From: Rubripirellula obstinata
GTDB taxonomy: Bacteria; Planctomycetota; Planctomycetia; Pirellulales; Pirellulaceae
Length of the DNA stretch: 39,316 bases
Reading direction: 5' to 3'
NCBI RefSeq assembly: GCF_001642955.1
Contig: NZ_LWSK01000054.1
Span: forward strand, 1 to 39,316
Below, one piece after another: positions 16,405 to 26,016 of the stretch. The stretch's first letter is position 1. Each line of letters starts with the position of its first letter. The notes beneath the pieces are model-generated. The model did no database searches. It had not been told where the DNA came from and saw nothing but the letters and a program-made list of their open reading frames with translations. A program made the position numbers and the translations under genes.

Positions 16405-17196
16405 ATGAATACTGTAGAGCGACTGCTCGCACTCTTTGCCGATGCGATCGATAAGCAAGCTGTCTTCAAACAAGATCGCGTCAATTTTGAGCAAGACACG
16501 CGTGACTATGTTTTGCGAAGCATCTGGGAAAATTCACGCGATGCATTTTACGAAGCGGTTCGGCTTGCAATCGATGCCGCTGACATCGCGAGCTTTGAAC
16601 CTAGTTTTCGCGGACGCATTCTTACCATCGTCAGATCTCTCCAACGTGCCGAGTTGAACCCAGGCACTGAAGACATGCTTGCAATCTACCGCGCCGTCGA
16701 ACCAGAATTGACCGCGTCGTCGGAAGCGTTGGATAAGGATGTATTGGCGGAAAAATACGAAGTTCGCCGACAAGCTAAACGTGGTGATTCAATCAAGGTA
16801 AGCCCTAAGATCGAATCATCGCTTCGACTGTCCAACGGCAAGCAAAATGAGCTTGACCGGGAGGCATTTGTCACCAGTGACGATGAATACAAAACCGTCC
16901 AGTGGGGCAAGCATCGTTTCTTTGAGCAATTCACACCCCAAGGTGCAAGGGTCTTGAAAGTGATTGCAGAGTCAAAGAATGGAACTACGCTAAAAGACAT
17001 TAGGCGAGTCGAACGCGATCTCAGGACGGTTTCGCAGGCCTTCCGCCGAACGTCCGCCAAACTACGAAGAGAAAAACTGACCCACCACGCTTTTCACACG
17101 ATGATTGTTTACGACGGCGAGCGGTGGCAAATTGCTGATCCAAAAAACTTCGACTTTTCTGAATGGTGTAGCAGTGGTGTAGTTGAAGTGGTGTAG
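16405..17196 (+). CDS. Hypothetical protein of the element
   Basis: The protein has 263 residues from the ATG at 16405 with aagga just upstream; the frame is open back to 16246 but that part covers the inverted repeat. The N-terminal 110 residues are helical (VERLLALFADAIDKQAVFKQ, RDAFYEAVRLAIDAADIASF). The C-terminal 90 residues carry LKVIAESKNGTTLKDIRRV, LRTVSQAFRRTSAKLRREKL and a strand MIVYDGERWQIADP, which would suit a winged-helix fold, though I cannot assign a family. The gene closes with a direct-repeat-like tail (gtagtggtgtag...). Confidence 0.6.
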   Translation: MNTVERLLALFADAIDKQAVFKQDRVNFEQDTRDYVLRSIWENSRDAFYEAVRLAIDAADIASFEPSFRGRILTIVRSLQRAELNPGTEDMLAIYRAVEPELTASSEALDKDVLAEKYEVRRQAKRGDSIKVSPKIESSLRLSNGKQNELDREAFVTSDDEYKTVQWGKHRFFEQFTPQGARVLKVIAESKNGTTLKDIRRVERDLRTVSQAFRRTSAKLRREKLTHHAFHTMIVYDGERWQIADPKNFDFSEWCSSGVVEVV

Positions 17197-17257
17197 CTAC
17201 ACCGCGCTAAACTTCGCCCATCGTTGATTCAATTAATCACTTTGGGAGAACTAGAAC

Positions 17258-17464
17258 GTGACGAAGTTTCTTTCTATTCACGAGTTGTCGGAAATCCTGG
17301 GACTTACCGAAGCGTGGATCCGCAAACACGCCAAGGCTGGCAAGTTGCCGTTTGTGCGTGACGCCAACCGAATGCGGTTTCCTGCCGATGAAGCGATTGC
17401 TGCAGCGGAGTTGATCGCGACTAGTAGTCGCCCTCAAGAAACCGAGGCGGTGACCAATGGCTGA
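17258..17464 (+). CDS. HTH_17/excisionase-type DNA-binding protein
   Basis: The protein has 68 residues and starts with GTG at 17258, with gggag 10 bases upstream. It is a single MerR/excisionase-like helix-turn-helix: FLSIHELSEILGLTEAWIRK, then HAKAGKLPFVRDANRMRFP and DEAIAAAELI. Proteins of this type serve as recombination directionality factors or small repressors. Lying on the integrase strand in a mobile element, it is a good candidate for the excisionase. It overlaps the next gene by 8 bases. Confidence 0.75.
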   Translation: MTKFLSIHELSEILGLTEAWIRKHAKAGKLPFVRDANRMRFPADEAIAAAELIATSSRPQETEAVTNG

Positions 17465-17804
17465 GATCCAATTCCAAGCCGACGACATTACCGGCATGTT
17501 CGGCCCGGTCGTCGATGATCTCCGGGCGATGGTCCGGCAAGAACTCGACCGTGCCAAGCAACGGCCCGAAATGCAGCCGGCTCCGCTGATCGTCGATGCC
17601 CGGCGGTTGGCCGAGATTCTGAGCGTTTCGCTTTCGTGGGTCGAACGACGAGCGGCGGCGGGCACGATCCCGTCACTCCACGGCGGCGGCAAGACGCGGC
17701 GATTCCTCGTTGACGACGTGATTGCGAAAATGAGAACAGGCAGTCCGGCGGACCAAAAGAAAGCCGAAGCGTCCACCAACGAAAAAGGGGCTGGCACGGT
17801 ATGA
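17457..17804 (+). CDS. Second HTH_17/excisionase-type protein
   Basis: The protein has 115 residues. A 40-residue acidic lead (DDLRAMVRQELDRAKQ) precedes a helix-turn-helix at about 44-90: IVDARRLAEILSVSLSWVER, then RAAAGTIPSLHGGGKTRRF and VDDVIAKMRTG. The C-terminus is low-complexity. It overlaps both neighbours (8 bases before, 4 bases after as ATGA), so it is co-translated. Two consecutive proteins of this fold suggest one excisionase and one regulator, but I cannot tell which is which. Confidence 0.72.
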   Translation: MAEIQFQADDITGMFGPVVDDLRAMVRQELDRAKQRPEMQPAPLIVDARRLAEILSVSLSWVERRAAAGTIPSLHGGGKTRRFLVDDVIAKMRTGSPADQKKAEASTNEKGAGTV

Positions 17805-18346
17805 CAAACGCACCAACCCCCGGAGTCTCGCAAACCCAGGGTACGACGAAGCAAGCCCACCGGCAAGCGGCAACCAAAGCCGAGCGAGACGAAATCCGGT
17901 ACCAAATCGCCAAACGCTGGCGGGCTGCCGGTAAGCGAATCTGGAATGCTGCGGAAATGGAATCCGCTATCGATCGTGTGGTTTGCCGGCGGCGGGAACG
18001 TGAATCACAAACAACATCTGACCCCAATCTCGCGACACAGCCAGCGTTTTTCGACGCCGGTAGTGAGGCCAAGCAAACCAGAGCGGCGGCGGTCGCCTCT
18101 TCACTGAATGGTTCTTCGACTCAGCGTGAACGATGCGAGTCCCTGGTCAACGGACGCGGCGATTACGGTGCGACTCGTGATGAAATCAGCGAGCTAACCG
18201 GGATTGCGATTCAGAGCGTTTGCGGTGCCGTCAAGGCAATGTTGAAATCAGGATGCTTCCACGAAACCAGCAAACGACGACGCACTCAGCGAGGGCGCTA
18301 TGCGGTGGTAATCGTCGCAGCGTTCAAAGGAGGCCGTCATGGATGA
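17801..18346 (+). CDS. Winged-helix-like protein of the element
   Basis: The protein has 181 residues and starts in an ATGA overlap with the preceding gene. The N-terminal half is basic and polar (AERDEIRYQIAKRWRAAGKR). The C-terminal 65 residues look like a winged helix: RERCESLVNGRGDYGATRDE, ISELTGIAIQSVCGAVKAML, KSGCFHETSKRRRTQRGRYA. This layout resembles small phage regulators and replication accessory proteins. It overlaps the next gene by 8 bases. Confidence 0.62.
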   Translation: MTNAPTPGVSQTQGTTKQAHRQAATKAERDEIRYQIAKRWRAAGKRIWNAAEMESAIDRVVCRRRERESQTTSDPNLATQPAFFDAGSEAKQTRAAAVASSLNGSSTQRERCESLVNGRGDYGATRDEISELTGIAIQSVCGAVKAMLKSGCFHETSKRRRTQRGRYAVVIVAAFKGGRHG

Positions 18347-19403
18347 GCAGAACGTCAGAAGGGAAACCCCCATCATCGACATGGCGGAGGAGTGTGACCG
18401 TGACGACGCGGCCCGCAGTCGTCTGTGTGCCCAACGATGCGAACAGATGGAACGATGCTTGGCCGACACTGGCTTTCGTCCTGGTTCCGTCACGTGGTCG
18501 GTTGCGATGCTGATCGTCCGAGTCAGTGGATGGCAACCACTCAAACGATCACGAACGCGGCTTGCGTCTGATCGTGACATTGCGACCGATACCAAGGACT
18601 TGCGAAATCGTAAACGTGTATTGGACCGTGCATTGGACGAACTGAACGCCCAAGGATTCTTCACGGATTTCATAAAGGAATCGCCGGCGGGTCGCCGGAC
18701 CAGTACCCAGGAAAAGATCATCCGCATCACCCTGAACCGCGCGGCAATCTTAGGCGAAAAGCCGTTCCCCTCAGCCGCCGGAATTGACAATCTCACTGCG
18801 GACAGTACTGCGGACAAAAGCGTGGACAGTATCGCGGACAAAACTGCGGACAGTATCGCGGACAGATTGCGGACAAAACTGCGGACAAAAGAAAATCACT
18901 CTTTATCTATACCCTTAGAACCCAAGAACCCTAAAACCCCACCCCCTTCCACCTTCGATTGGGCGGTGGTGGAGGATTGTTTTTTGGCTCTTCCTTCGGA
19001 TCGTCGACCGACAGTGTGGAAGCAAGCCATCGCCGACGCACGCGGCTCTGGCGTAACGCCTAGTCACGTCATCGCCATCGTGGACCACTACCAACGATCA
19101 GGCCCCAAGTTCAACCCCGGCGCGTTGGTTACCCGATTGCGATCGTGCGACCCAAGAACTGATCCGTCCGACGATTGGCCCGAACCGATCGAGCAATCCA
19201 AACGACCGAGGAGTGCGACGACCGACGAAGAAAGGCTCCGTCGACGGCTTTCGTCGATTGAACGCCCGGTGATCCTAGCCGGCCGCAAGAACGGCCTGAA
19301 CGACGCCCAAATCCGTGAATTGATCGGCAAAGAGTTCGATAGCCGTGGTATTCCAAGGCGGCTGATTGGCTTTGCCAGCGACTCCAAACCGATTTCGACC
19401 TGA
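18339..19403 (+). CDS. Possible replication initiator (lambda O-like layout)
   Basis: The protein has 354 residues and starts at an ATG overlapping the previous gene. Residues 45-115 look like a DNA-binding fold: PGSVTWSVAMLIVRVSGWQP, then LRNRKRVLDRALDELNAQGF and a basic wing with AGRRTSTQEKIIRITLNR. Residues 150-185 are a repetitive linker (TADSTADKSVDSIADKTADS) encoded by eight 12-bp DNA repeats. A C-terminal domain follows (FDWAVVEDCFLALPSDRRPT, PSHVIAIVDHYQRSGPKF) with a basic tail. A DNA-binding N-terminus, iterons inside the gene and an A/T-richer stretch after them match the arrangement in lambda gene O. I see no helicase-loader partner. The initiator role is inference. Confidence 0.55.
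   Translation: MDEQNVRRETPIIDMAEECDRDDAARSRLCAQRCEQMERCLADTGFRPGSVTWSVAMLIVRVSGWQPLKRSRTRLASDRDIATDTKDLRNRKRVLDRALDELNAQGFFTDFIKESPAGRRTSTQEKIIRITLNRAAILGEKPFPSAAGIDNLTADSTADKSVDSIADKTADSIADRLRTKLRTKENHSLSIPLEPKNPKTPPPSTFDWAVVEDCFLALPSDRRPTVWKQAIADARGSGVTPSHVIAIVDHYQRSGPKFNPGALVTRLRSCDPRTDPSDDWPEPIEQSKRPRSATTDEERLRRRLSSIERPVILAGRKNGLNDAQIRELIGKEFDSRGIPRRLIGFASDSKPIST
18795..18945. other. Iteron-like array and A/T-richer stretch: candidate origin
   Basis: Eight consecutive units of actgcggacaaa-type sequence (18795-18890; seven of 12 bp and one of 11 bp) are followed by about 50 bases that are notably A/T-richer than the surroundings, with a polyC-flanked stretch to about 18945. The units keep the core cggaca (one cgtggaca variant). 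The array lies inside the possible initiator gene. Confidence 0.55.
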
Positions 19404-19535
19404 ACACCGCTCCCGACTGATCTTTGACAACCCAAGAACCAATCCGATAACCTCCACCGTGTCGACGGCTAGGCTGATCCCCAAAAACCGGACTTCATCA
19501 TCCGGCCCGCCGTTGGCTTTCCTTCCCTTGATGAC

Positions 19536-20953
<1,418 letters not shown>

Positions 20954-21046
20954 TGGAAAGAAGCTTTGTGGATGGGCTGCTTCTTGTCAGATGCTCTTTT
21001 GGTGGCTGTCAGCTTTTGGCTGATTGCTGACAGCTTGTCGCCATTT

Positions 21047-21241
21047 CTAGCGTGCCAGCATTCTTGTGCGGCGGGCGCGGCGTTCGGCTCGTAGGCGGGC
21101 GCGGCGGTTGGTTTCGCTGGGTTTTTCGTAGTATTCGCGGCGACGCATTTCTTTCTTGATGCCGCTTCGCTCGACCAATTTTCTAAATCGGCGGACTGCT
21201 TCTTGAATCGTTTCTCGGTCTCGAACGACTAACTTGACCAT
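21047..21241 (-). CDS. rpsU: 30S ribosomal protein S21
   Basis: The protein has 64 residues: [40 protein letters not shown], then a very basic Arg-rich tail typical of S21, which binds the 16S 3' end in the small subunit. The ATG at 21241 has GGAG about 5 bases upstream. The frame is open further upstream to 21397, but that part does not look like S21. In many bacteria rpsU heads the rpsU-dnaG-rpoD operon; here it stands alone beside tRNA-Val, 17 kb from dnaG-rpoD. Confidence 0.95.
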   Translation of the reverse strand: MVKLVVRDRETIQEAVRRFRKLVERSGIKKEMRRREYYEKPSETNRRARLRAERRARRTRMLAR

Positions 21242-21397
21242 CTTTGCTCCGAATCGCGTTTTGAAATCATCTTGGATTGATTCTCCCCTGGTTTGAAAAG
21301 GGACGTGCTGGACGAAATGCACTTCGGTATCCCGCCAACTGAATTTGGATCGGAAGTTTAATGCCAGCCCCACATCGGAGGCAATGGGCATCCGCAA

Positions 21398-21737
21398 CGG
21401 AATTGACCAGTTTTTAAGGGTTTATCGTCTTATTTGACTCGATTGGCCCATTTCAAATTCGCTTTTGTTCCAACAAACCACCCGCGAATCGCCGGTGAGA
21501 CCGCATTAGACGACAAGCTGAGACGCGGGCCGGGCAATCGAAATCTTCGTTACAGGGCGAAAAACCGGCATTTCTTGTCAGCCTTGACCGATCGCTGCGA
21601 CCGACCGATCGCTGCGGATTGTCCGGAAAGGCGGTCGATGTTTCGGGCAGGTCAGCAGCCGATCGTCAATTTGCGATGACGGCTGCGACCGCAACTTCTT
21701 CGCCGTTCCCCATCAGCCGCACGGATGCTGTCAGCCC
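21398..21737. other. Non-coding region upstream of rpsU and the 59-codon gene
   Basis: No gene is evident. gaccgatcgctgcg is repeated directly at 21586-21599 and 21603-21616 (17-bp offset). The divergent promoters of rpsU (minus) and the small gene at 21738 (plus) must lie here, but I cannot place the boxes with confidence. Confidence 0.5.
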
Positions 21738-21917
21738 ATGTCGCCAACACCTACTCACCAAGTTGATGACCAAGAACCCGGGCAATTGCTTCGCGAACTT
21801 GAACAGCGTCAGGATGATGTGCTTGACCAGTTGGACGCCTTGGACAGCCAGTTGCAGGAAGTTCTAAAAGGACTGGGCGTGACGCTGGATAATGAGCTTG
21901 ATGGGGATGTTGTTTAG
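21738..21917 (+). CDS. Small acidic coiled-coil protein (59 residues)
   Basis: The frame begins at the ATG at 21738 and ends with TAG at 21915-21917. The translation is MSPTPTHQVDDQEPGQLLRE, LEQRQDDVLDQLDALDSQLQ, EVLKGLGVTLDNELDGDVV. It is strongly acidic with a clear heptad pattern of Leu/Val, so it should form a short coiled coil. I know no family. The amphipathic pattern, normal codon use and lack of any competing gene argue that it is real; no strong ribosome site is visible. Confidence 0.6.
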   Translation: MSPTPTHQVDDQEPGQLLRELEQRQDDVLDQLDALDSQLQEVLKGLGVTLDNELDGDVV

Positions 21918-21979
21918 CGGAGGAGTCGCAACGAGCGGATGCTTCGCAAATGCCGGATGTCGCCTTGGCTCCATTCGGC

Positions 21980-22981
21980 CTACTTTTGCTGCTTCAGCAA
22001 TGCGATTGCTTCTTTGGTCATTCGGTGAGTGTAGGCGTGTAGCTTTTGATGGCCGGGACACCAGCCTAAAAGAAAGCGATGGAAGTCGGCCCAGGCGATT
22101 GGGTAGAGCGGTCGCCAGGTGGATTCGACTTCCGCACCAGTGACGTTGAGGTCGTTTCTGGCGCTGAGTGCGTCGGCCAGCTTTGCGAAGTAGAAATCTA
22201 AATGCGATTCTGCGTCGCGGTCGCATTGATCTTCGCTGAGGCAACTGCCCAGGAAATAAGCGACGTCTTTCATGCCGCAGCCGCCGCCGACGTATTGGAA
22301 ATCAACGGCCGCAACTCGGGTGCAACCGGAAGCTTTTTCAGGGAAACAAAAATTGGCGACTTTGGCATCGCCGTGAACGAGTGTTTGAATCGGGCAAGTT
22401 GACAGTGTTTGATCGATCAGGCTTGCGAATTGTTTTAACGGCTGTGAGTCGTCGATCGCTGCGAGTTCGTCGGGGCGGGTCGCAAGATGCCAATACGTTC
22501 CCACCGGCCAAAGACCAGCGGCGTCACAGCCCATGAAAGTGGCGTGAAATTCGGCCAGCCAAGTGAGCACGCTTTGAACGCCAGCTTGATCTAAACGACC
22601 GCGGCGATCACCGAATCCGGCTGCATCGAGATCTTCTAGCAAGAAGAGATGCTGATCGCCTTGCGCGGTTGCCTGATAACACTTCGCGACTCGGCAGGTA
22701 TCACTCAAGCGATCGCTGAACTTTGTGTACCAGCATGATTCGACTTGGTAGGAACGCAGTTTTCGTTGGTGTGATTGATCGGTGCTCCAACCGCGTGGAT
22801 GGTTCGCGGCGACCGGTGGATTGACCCATTTCACGATCAGCGATTCGAATTGGGATCCGACGAGATTGACTCTGGCGATTTCGCCGTAACCGGACCACAA
22901 CGTCTGCACCGATTCGATGCTTTGGATGCTGGTTGCTTGAGTGACTTCAAGAATCGTGGAAGAGACGCTTGCTGGGATCAT
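21980..22981 (-). CDS. Aminoglycoside/choline phosphotransferase-like kinase
   Basis: This 333-residue protein has the small-molecule kinase fold. The N-lobe strand SLIVKWV has K51, and [20 protein letters not shown] and [14 protein letters not shown] lead to the hinge. The catalytic loop is [13 protein letters not shown] (H203, D205, N210), and the metal-binding DFQ motif is [12 protein letters not shown] (D227). It resembles the EcKL/choline-kinase side of the family. The substrate is unknown; resistance is not implied. Its ATG overlaps the tgt stop (ATGA), so it is the last gene of the TPR-tgt-kinase operon. Confidence 0.82.
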   Translation of the reverse strand: MIPASVSSTILEVTQATSIQSIESVQTLWSGYGEIARVNLVGSQFESLIVKWVNPPVAANHPRGWSTDQSHQRKLRSYQVESCWYTKFSDRLSDTCRVAKCYQATAQGDQHLFLLEDLDAAGFGDRRGRLDQAGVQSVLTWLAEFHATFMGCDAAGLWPVGTYWHLATRPDELAAIDDSQPLKQFASLIDQTLSTCPIQTLVHGDAKVANFCFPEKASGCTRVAAVDFQYVGGGCGMKDVAYFLGSCLSEDQCDRDAESHLDFYFAKLADALSARNDLNVTGAEVESTWRPLYPIAWADFHRFLLGWCPGHQKLHAYTHRMTKEAIALLKQQK

Positions 22982-24093
22982 GCATCGATTCCCCAGCCTT
23001 GTTTCTTTTCAGCGACGTATTGGTTGAAACGGTTCTGCTCGATCGCCGCCCGTGTTTCGGCCATGACTTGTTGGTAGTAGGTCAGGTTGTGAATCGAAAG
23101 CAGGATCGGCCCGAGCATTTCTTTGGCGTGAAAGAGATGCCGCAGGTAACCTCGGCTGTGCCGGCAAGCGATGCACGGACAACTTTCTTGCAGCGGCGAG
23201 GTGTCTTCGCGGTGGACGGCGTTTCGCAGTTTGATGCTGCCCGAATCGGTGAACGCCAACCCGTTGCGACCGTTGCGAGTTGGCATGACACAGTCAAACA
23301 GGTCGATGCCGCGAGCGACGCTTTCGATCAGGTCAACTGGCGTTCCAACGCCCATCAAGTAACGCGGTTTGTTCTCGGGTAATTCCGGCGTCGTTGCTTC
23401 GGTGATGCGATACATTTCGGTCGGCGGTTCACCGACACTCAATCCGCCAACGGCGAAACCTTCAAAATCCATCGCCGCAAGTTCGCGAGCACATTGGATT
23501 CGCAGTTCCACATCGAGCCCGCCTTGCACGATTGCGAACTTGGCTTGATCGTCGCGTGTCGCTGATTCCAGGCAGCGCCGCGCCCAGCGGATCGATCGTT
23601 CCATTGCGTCTTGAACGATGTCCTTTTCAGCCGGCAATGCAACGACATGATCCAAGACCATCGCGACATCACTGCCGAGCGATTCTTGAATCTCGATTGA
23701 ATGTTCGGGCGTCAGCCTGACGATGCTGCCGTCCAGGTGGCTGCGAAAGGTTGCCGCTTCTTCATCAACATGGTTGATCGCATCGAGTGAAAAAACTTGA
23801 AAGCCGCCGCTGTCGGTCAGGATCGGGCCTTCCCAGCGCGTCATGCCATGCAGTCCGCCAAGCTTGCGAACGGTTTCGTGACCGGGCCGAAGTGCGAGGT
23901 GATACGTGTTGCCCAGGATCATGTGTGCGCCGGTGGCGGCGACTTGATCGATGGTCACGCCTTTGACAGTGCCCTGAGTTCCCACGGGCATAAAGCCAGG
24001 GGTTTGCACGGGGCCGTGAGGCGTAACGAAAACACCGCGACGGGCCAGACTGCCGGCGTCGCGGTGCGTGAGTTCAAAAGAGAAATGCGTCAC
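22978..24093 (-). CDS. tgt: Queuine/preQ1 tRNA-guanine transglycosylase
   Basis: The enzyme exchanges G34 for preQ1 in tRNAs with GUN anticodons, a step in queuosine synthesis. It has 371 residues, the usual bacterial length. Landmarks are [15 protein letters not shown] and the general base D94 in [13 protein letters not shown]. The FAIVQGG and GGLSVGEP blocks bind substrate, and the nucleophile is D267 in [13 protein letters not shown]. The zinc site is C305-x-C307-xx-C310 with a later histidine ([10 protein letters not shown]). The start is GTG at 24093, 23 bases after the TPR gene. It sits in a three-gene operon. Confidence 0.96.
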   Translation of the reverse strand: MTHFSFELTHRDAGSLARRGVFVTPHGPVQTPGFMPVGTQGTVKGVTIDQVAATGAHMILGNTYHLALRPGHETVRKLGGLHGMTRWEGPILTDSGGFQVFSLDAINHVDEEAATFRSHLDGSIVRLTPEHSIEIQESLGSDVAMVLDHVVALPAEKDIVQDAMERSIRWARRCLESATRDDQAKFAIVQGGLDVELRIQCARELAAMDFEGFAVGGLSVGEPPTEMYRITEATTPELPENKPRYLMGVGTPVDLIESVARGIDLFDCVMPTRNGRNGLAFTDSGSIKLRNAVHREDTSPLQESCPCIACRHSRGYLRHLFHAKEMLGPILLSIHNLTYYQQVMAETRAAIEQNRFNQYVAEKKQGWGIDA

Positions 24094-24116
24094 TGTTTTA
24101 AATCAGCCAAGTGAGA

Positions 24117-25448
24117 TCAATCACCACGCATTTTCAAACCAAGATCGGTCAGCTTTTCACGAACTTCGTTGAGGCTGGTCACGCCGAAGTTTTTACATTC
24201 GAGCATGTCGTCGCCGGTGCGGCGAATCAGTTCGCCGATCGTGTTGAGCTGCAAACGGTTCATGCACTTGCGAGCACGCACCGAAAGGTTCAGATCCGAA
24301 ATCGGACGGTCCAACAACGCTTGTTCGTCGGGCGACATGTGGCTGGTGTCGATCGGCGGATCGTTGCTCTTCTTTTCGTGAGCAAATTGACCAAGAGCCA
24401 AGCCCTTACTGGTCAGCATTTCGCGAATCTCGAACAGGCTGGTCTCGCCGAAGTTTTTGCTGCTTAGCAGTTCTGCTTCGCTTGTCCGCGTCAGGTCGCC
24501 GATGGTGTCGATTCCCATCTTCTGCAAACAGTTGCGGCTACGAACGCTGAGTTCAAAGTTGGTGACCGGCATGTTCAGTATTTGAGCCAAGCGATCGTTA
24601 CGACGCTGAGCTTCTTCGTCGTAAAGCATGTTGCCGGTCGCGGCAGCATCCTTCATGTACAACTGGGCCTGTGGGTGATTGGGATAACAATCCAGGATTC
24701 GTTTGTAGCAAATTTGTGCTTTGTCGAACTGGTTGTTGTCTTCGTAGATCAAACCGAGGTTGATCAGGGCACCGATGCCGGTGGGGAAAGTCTTCGCAGC
24801 ACGCTCGTACAACGAAAGGCATTCGTCGTCGTTGCCCATGCGATCATTTTCCAGAGCCAAACCGAACAATGCACCGGCGTGGTTTTCGTCGGTTTGAACG
24901 GCACGTTGGTACAACGCCAATGCTTCGTCCATCCGCCCACCGACCGCAGCAACCGTCGCGGCGCGTTGGTACATGTAGTCGGCGGTTTGTTCGGCTGGTC
25001 CGAAGATGTTGTCCAGGATCGCCATCGCTTCTTCGATGCGGCCAGCGTAGCGGTGCGATTCGGCGATGCCGATGTTGCACTGGTCTTCGTTGTAGCCGGA
25101 TGTCTTGGCTTTTTCGTAGGTCTCGATCGAGTCTTGGTAGCTGCCAAGTTCGAAGCAGCAACGTGCTTGGTAGAACAACGCCATCGCACTGCCGTCGGCA
25201 GTTTGCAAAGTGGTCTGCGAATCCTTAAATCGGCCGAGCAAGAATTGGCAAACGCCCATCTTGGTCTTGCCAGCGGGGCTGATCGCTTCGTCTTCTTCCA
25301 TTTCGTTGACCGCGTCACGCAGTTCGCCGAAATGGCCGTAATTTTCAGAGATGGCGGCGCGGATCGCACCAACATCGGCGGGGCCAAACGAATTGTTTGA
25401 AAGGATCATTTCCTTCAAGTCGAGAACGTCGAGTTCGACTTCACTCAT
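24117..25448 (-). CDS. TPR protein with two RNA polymerase alpha-CTD-like domains
   Basis: This 443-residue cytosolic protein has about six tetratricopeptide repeats across residues 60-265 (such as ALFYQARCCFELGSYQDSIE and GALINLGLIYEDNNQFDKAQ). Two RpoA C-terminal-type domains follow at about 285-355 and 377-441. Each has the signature (MPVTNFELSVRSRNCLQKMG...TIGDLT and RPISDLNLSVRARKCMNRLQ...TIGELI), then KNFGETSLFEIREML and KNFGVTSLNEVREKL. In RNA polymerase this domain binds UP elements and activators. A TPR fusion with two copies suggests a transcription-linked adaptor; I recall it as a planctomycete-type protein annotated only by domain. It is upstream of tgt in the same operon, with GGGAG before the ATG. 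Confidence 0.85.
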   Translation of the reverse strand: MSEVELDVLDLKEMILSNNSFGPADVGAIRAAISENYGHFGELRDAVNEMEEDEAISPAGKTKMGVCQFLLGRFKDSQTTLQTADGSAMALFYQARCCFELGSYQDSIETYEKAKTSGYNEDQCNIGIAESHRYAGRIEEAMAILDNIFGPAEQTADYMYQRAATVAAVGGRMDEALALYQRAVQTDENHAGALFGLALENDRMGNDDECLSLYERAAKTFPTGIGALINLGLIYEDNNQFDKAQICYKRILDCYPNHPQAQLYMKDAAATGNMLYDEEAQRRNDRLAQILNMPVTNFELSVRSRNCLQKMGIDTIGDLTRTSEAELLSSKNFGETSLFEIREMLTSKGLALGQFAHEKKSNDPPIDTSHMSPDEQALLDRPISDLNLSVRARKCMNRLQLNTIGELIRRTGDDMLECKNFGVTSLNEVREKLTDLGLKMRGD

Positions 25449-25558
25449 CGACAGAGAACTCCCGGCAGCGAATCAGCAAGACAATCTGTCACAAAATGAC
25501 ACATCATTCAGGCGATCGGCGGCTCGTGTGAGGGGTTAAGTAGTGGTTGGGCAACAAA

Positions 25559-25632
25559 AGCCAGCGGCGAGATTTGAACTCGCAACCTCCGCATTACGAA
25601 TGCGATGCTCTGCCAATTGAAGCTACGCTGGC
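25559..25632 (-). tRNA. tRNA-Thr (anticodon CGU)
   Basis: The complement folds as a cloverleaf. The acceptor is GCCAGCG/CGCTGGC with discriminator T, the D arm is GCTTCAATTGGCAGAGC, and the anticodon stem is TCGCA/TGCGG with loop TTCGTAA (anticodon CGT). The T arm is GCGAG-TTCAAAT-CTCGC. CCA is not encoded. Confidence 0.95.
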
Positions 25633-25793
25633 GTTGGCAGGAGGAACGCAACGTGCAAAACGCGACGATTCTTTCCGGCACTTTGTAGTCCGCTAAAAAT
25701 AGGCGAAAGAGCCGAATTTCGTCAAGAGGCACAAGGATTGCATAGGAGTTACATTCGTGTTTGGTGTGAGGTGTGCAGGCAAGCGAATCAAAA

Positions 25794-25867
25794 GTAGGCC
25801 GTAGCGAGCGAAGCGAGTTACGGCGGTGCGCAAATTGCCGTAACTCGCTATGGCTCGCTACGGCCTA
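25794..25867. repeat. Palindromic repeat, gtaggccgtagcgagc family, copy 1
   Basis: Imperfect 31-base arms (25794-25824 and 25837-25867) surround a 12-base loop. The outer 16 bases, gtaggccgtagcgagc, pair perfectly. A partial extra arm, atggcctaca, follows. A second full copy lies at 34723-34803. Apart from this, the 25633-26016 gap before the ymdB-like gene shows nothing I can identify. Confidence 0.85.
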
Positions 25868-26016
25868 CATGCTATGGCCTACAGAACCGTCTGCCGATTA
25901 GCCTGCCTGCAACCCCGATTATGGGTTCCGTTGTTGCCGTCAGCTTGATTACATTAGACTCTTGAGAGTCAAAGACTTCCACGTTTTCCGCACTTTACAA
26001 ATCACCTTGGGTTCAG

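Noticed and set aside
18795-18890. 12-bp array considered as a CRISPR
   Set aside because: There are no spacers between units, and it lies inside an intact gene.
24582-25400. A 272-codon plus-strand open frame
   Set aside because: It is antisense to the TPR/alpha-CTD gene, whose domains are clear. The frame results from G+C-rich codon bias.
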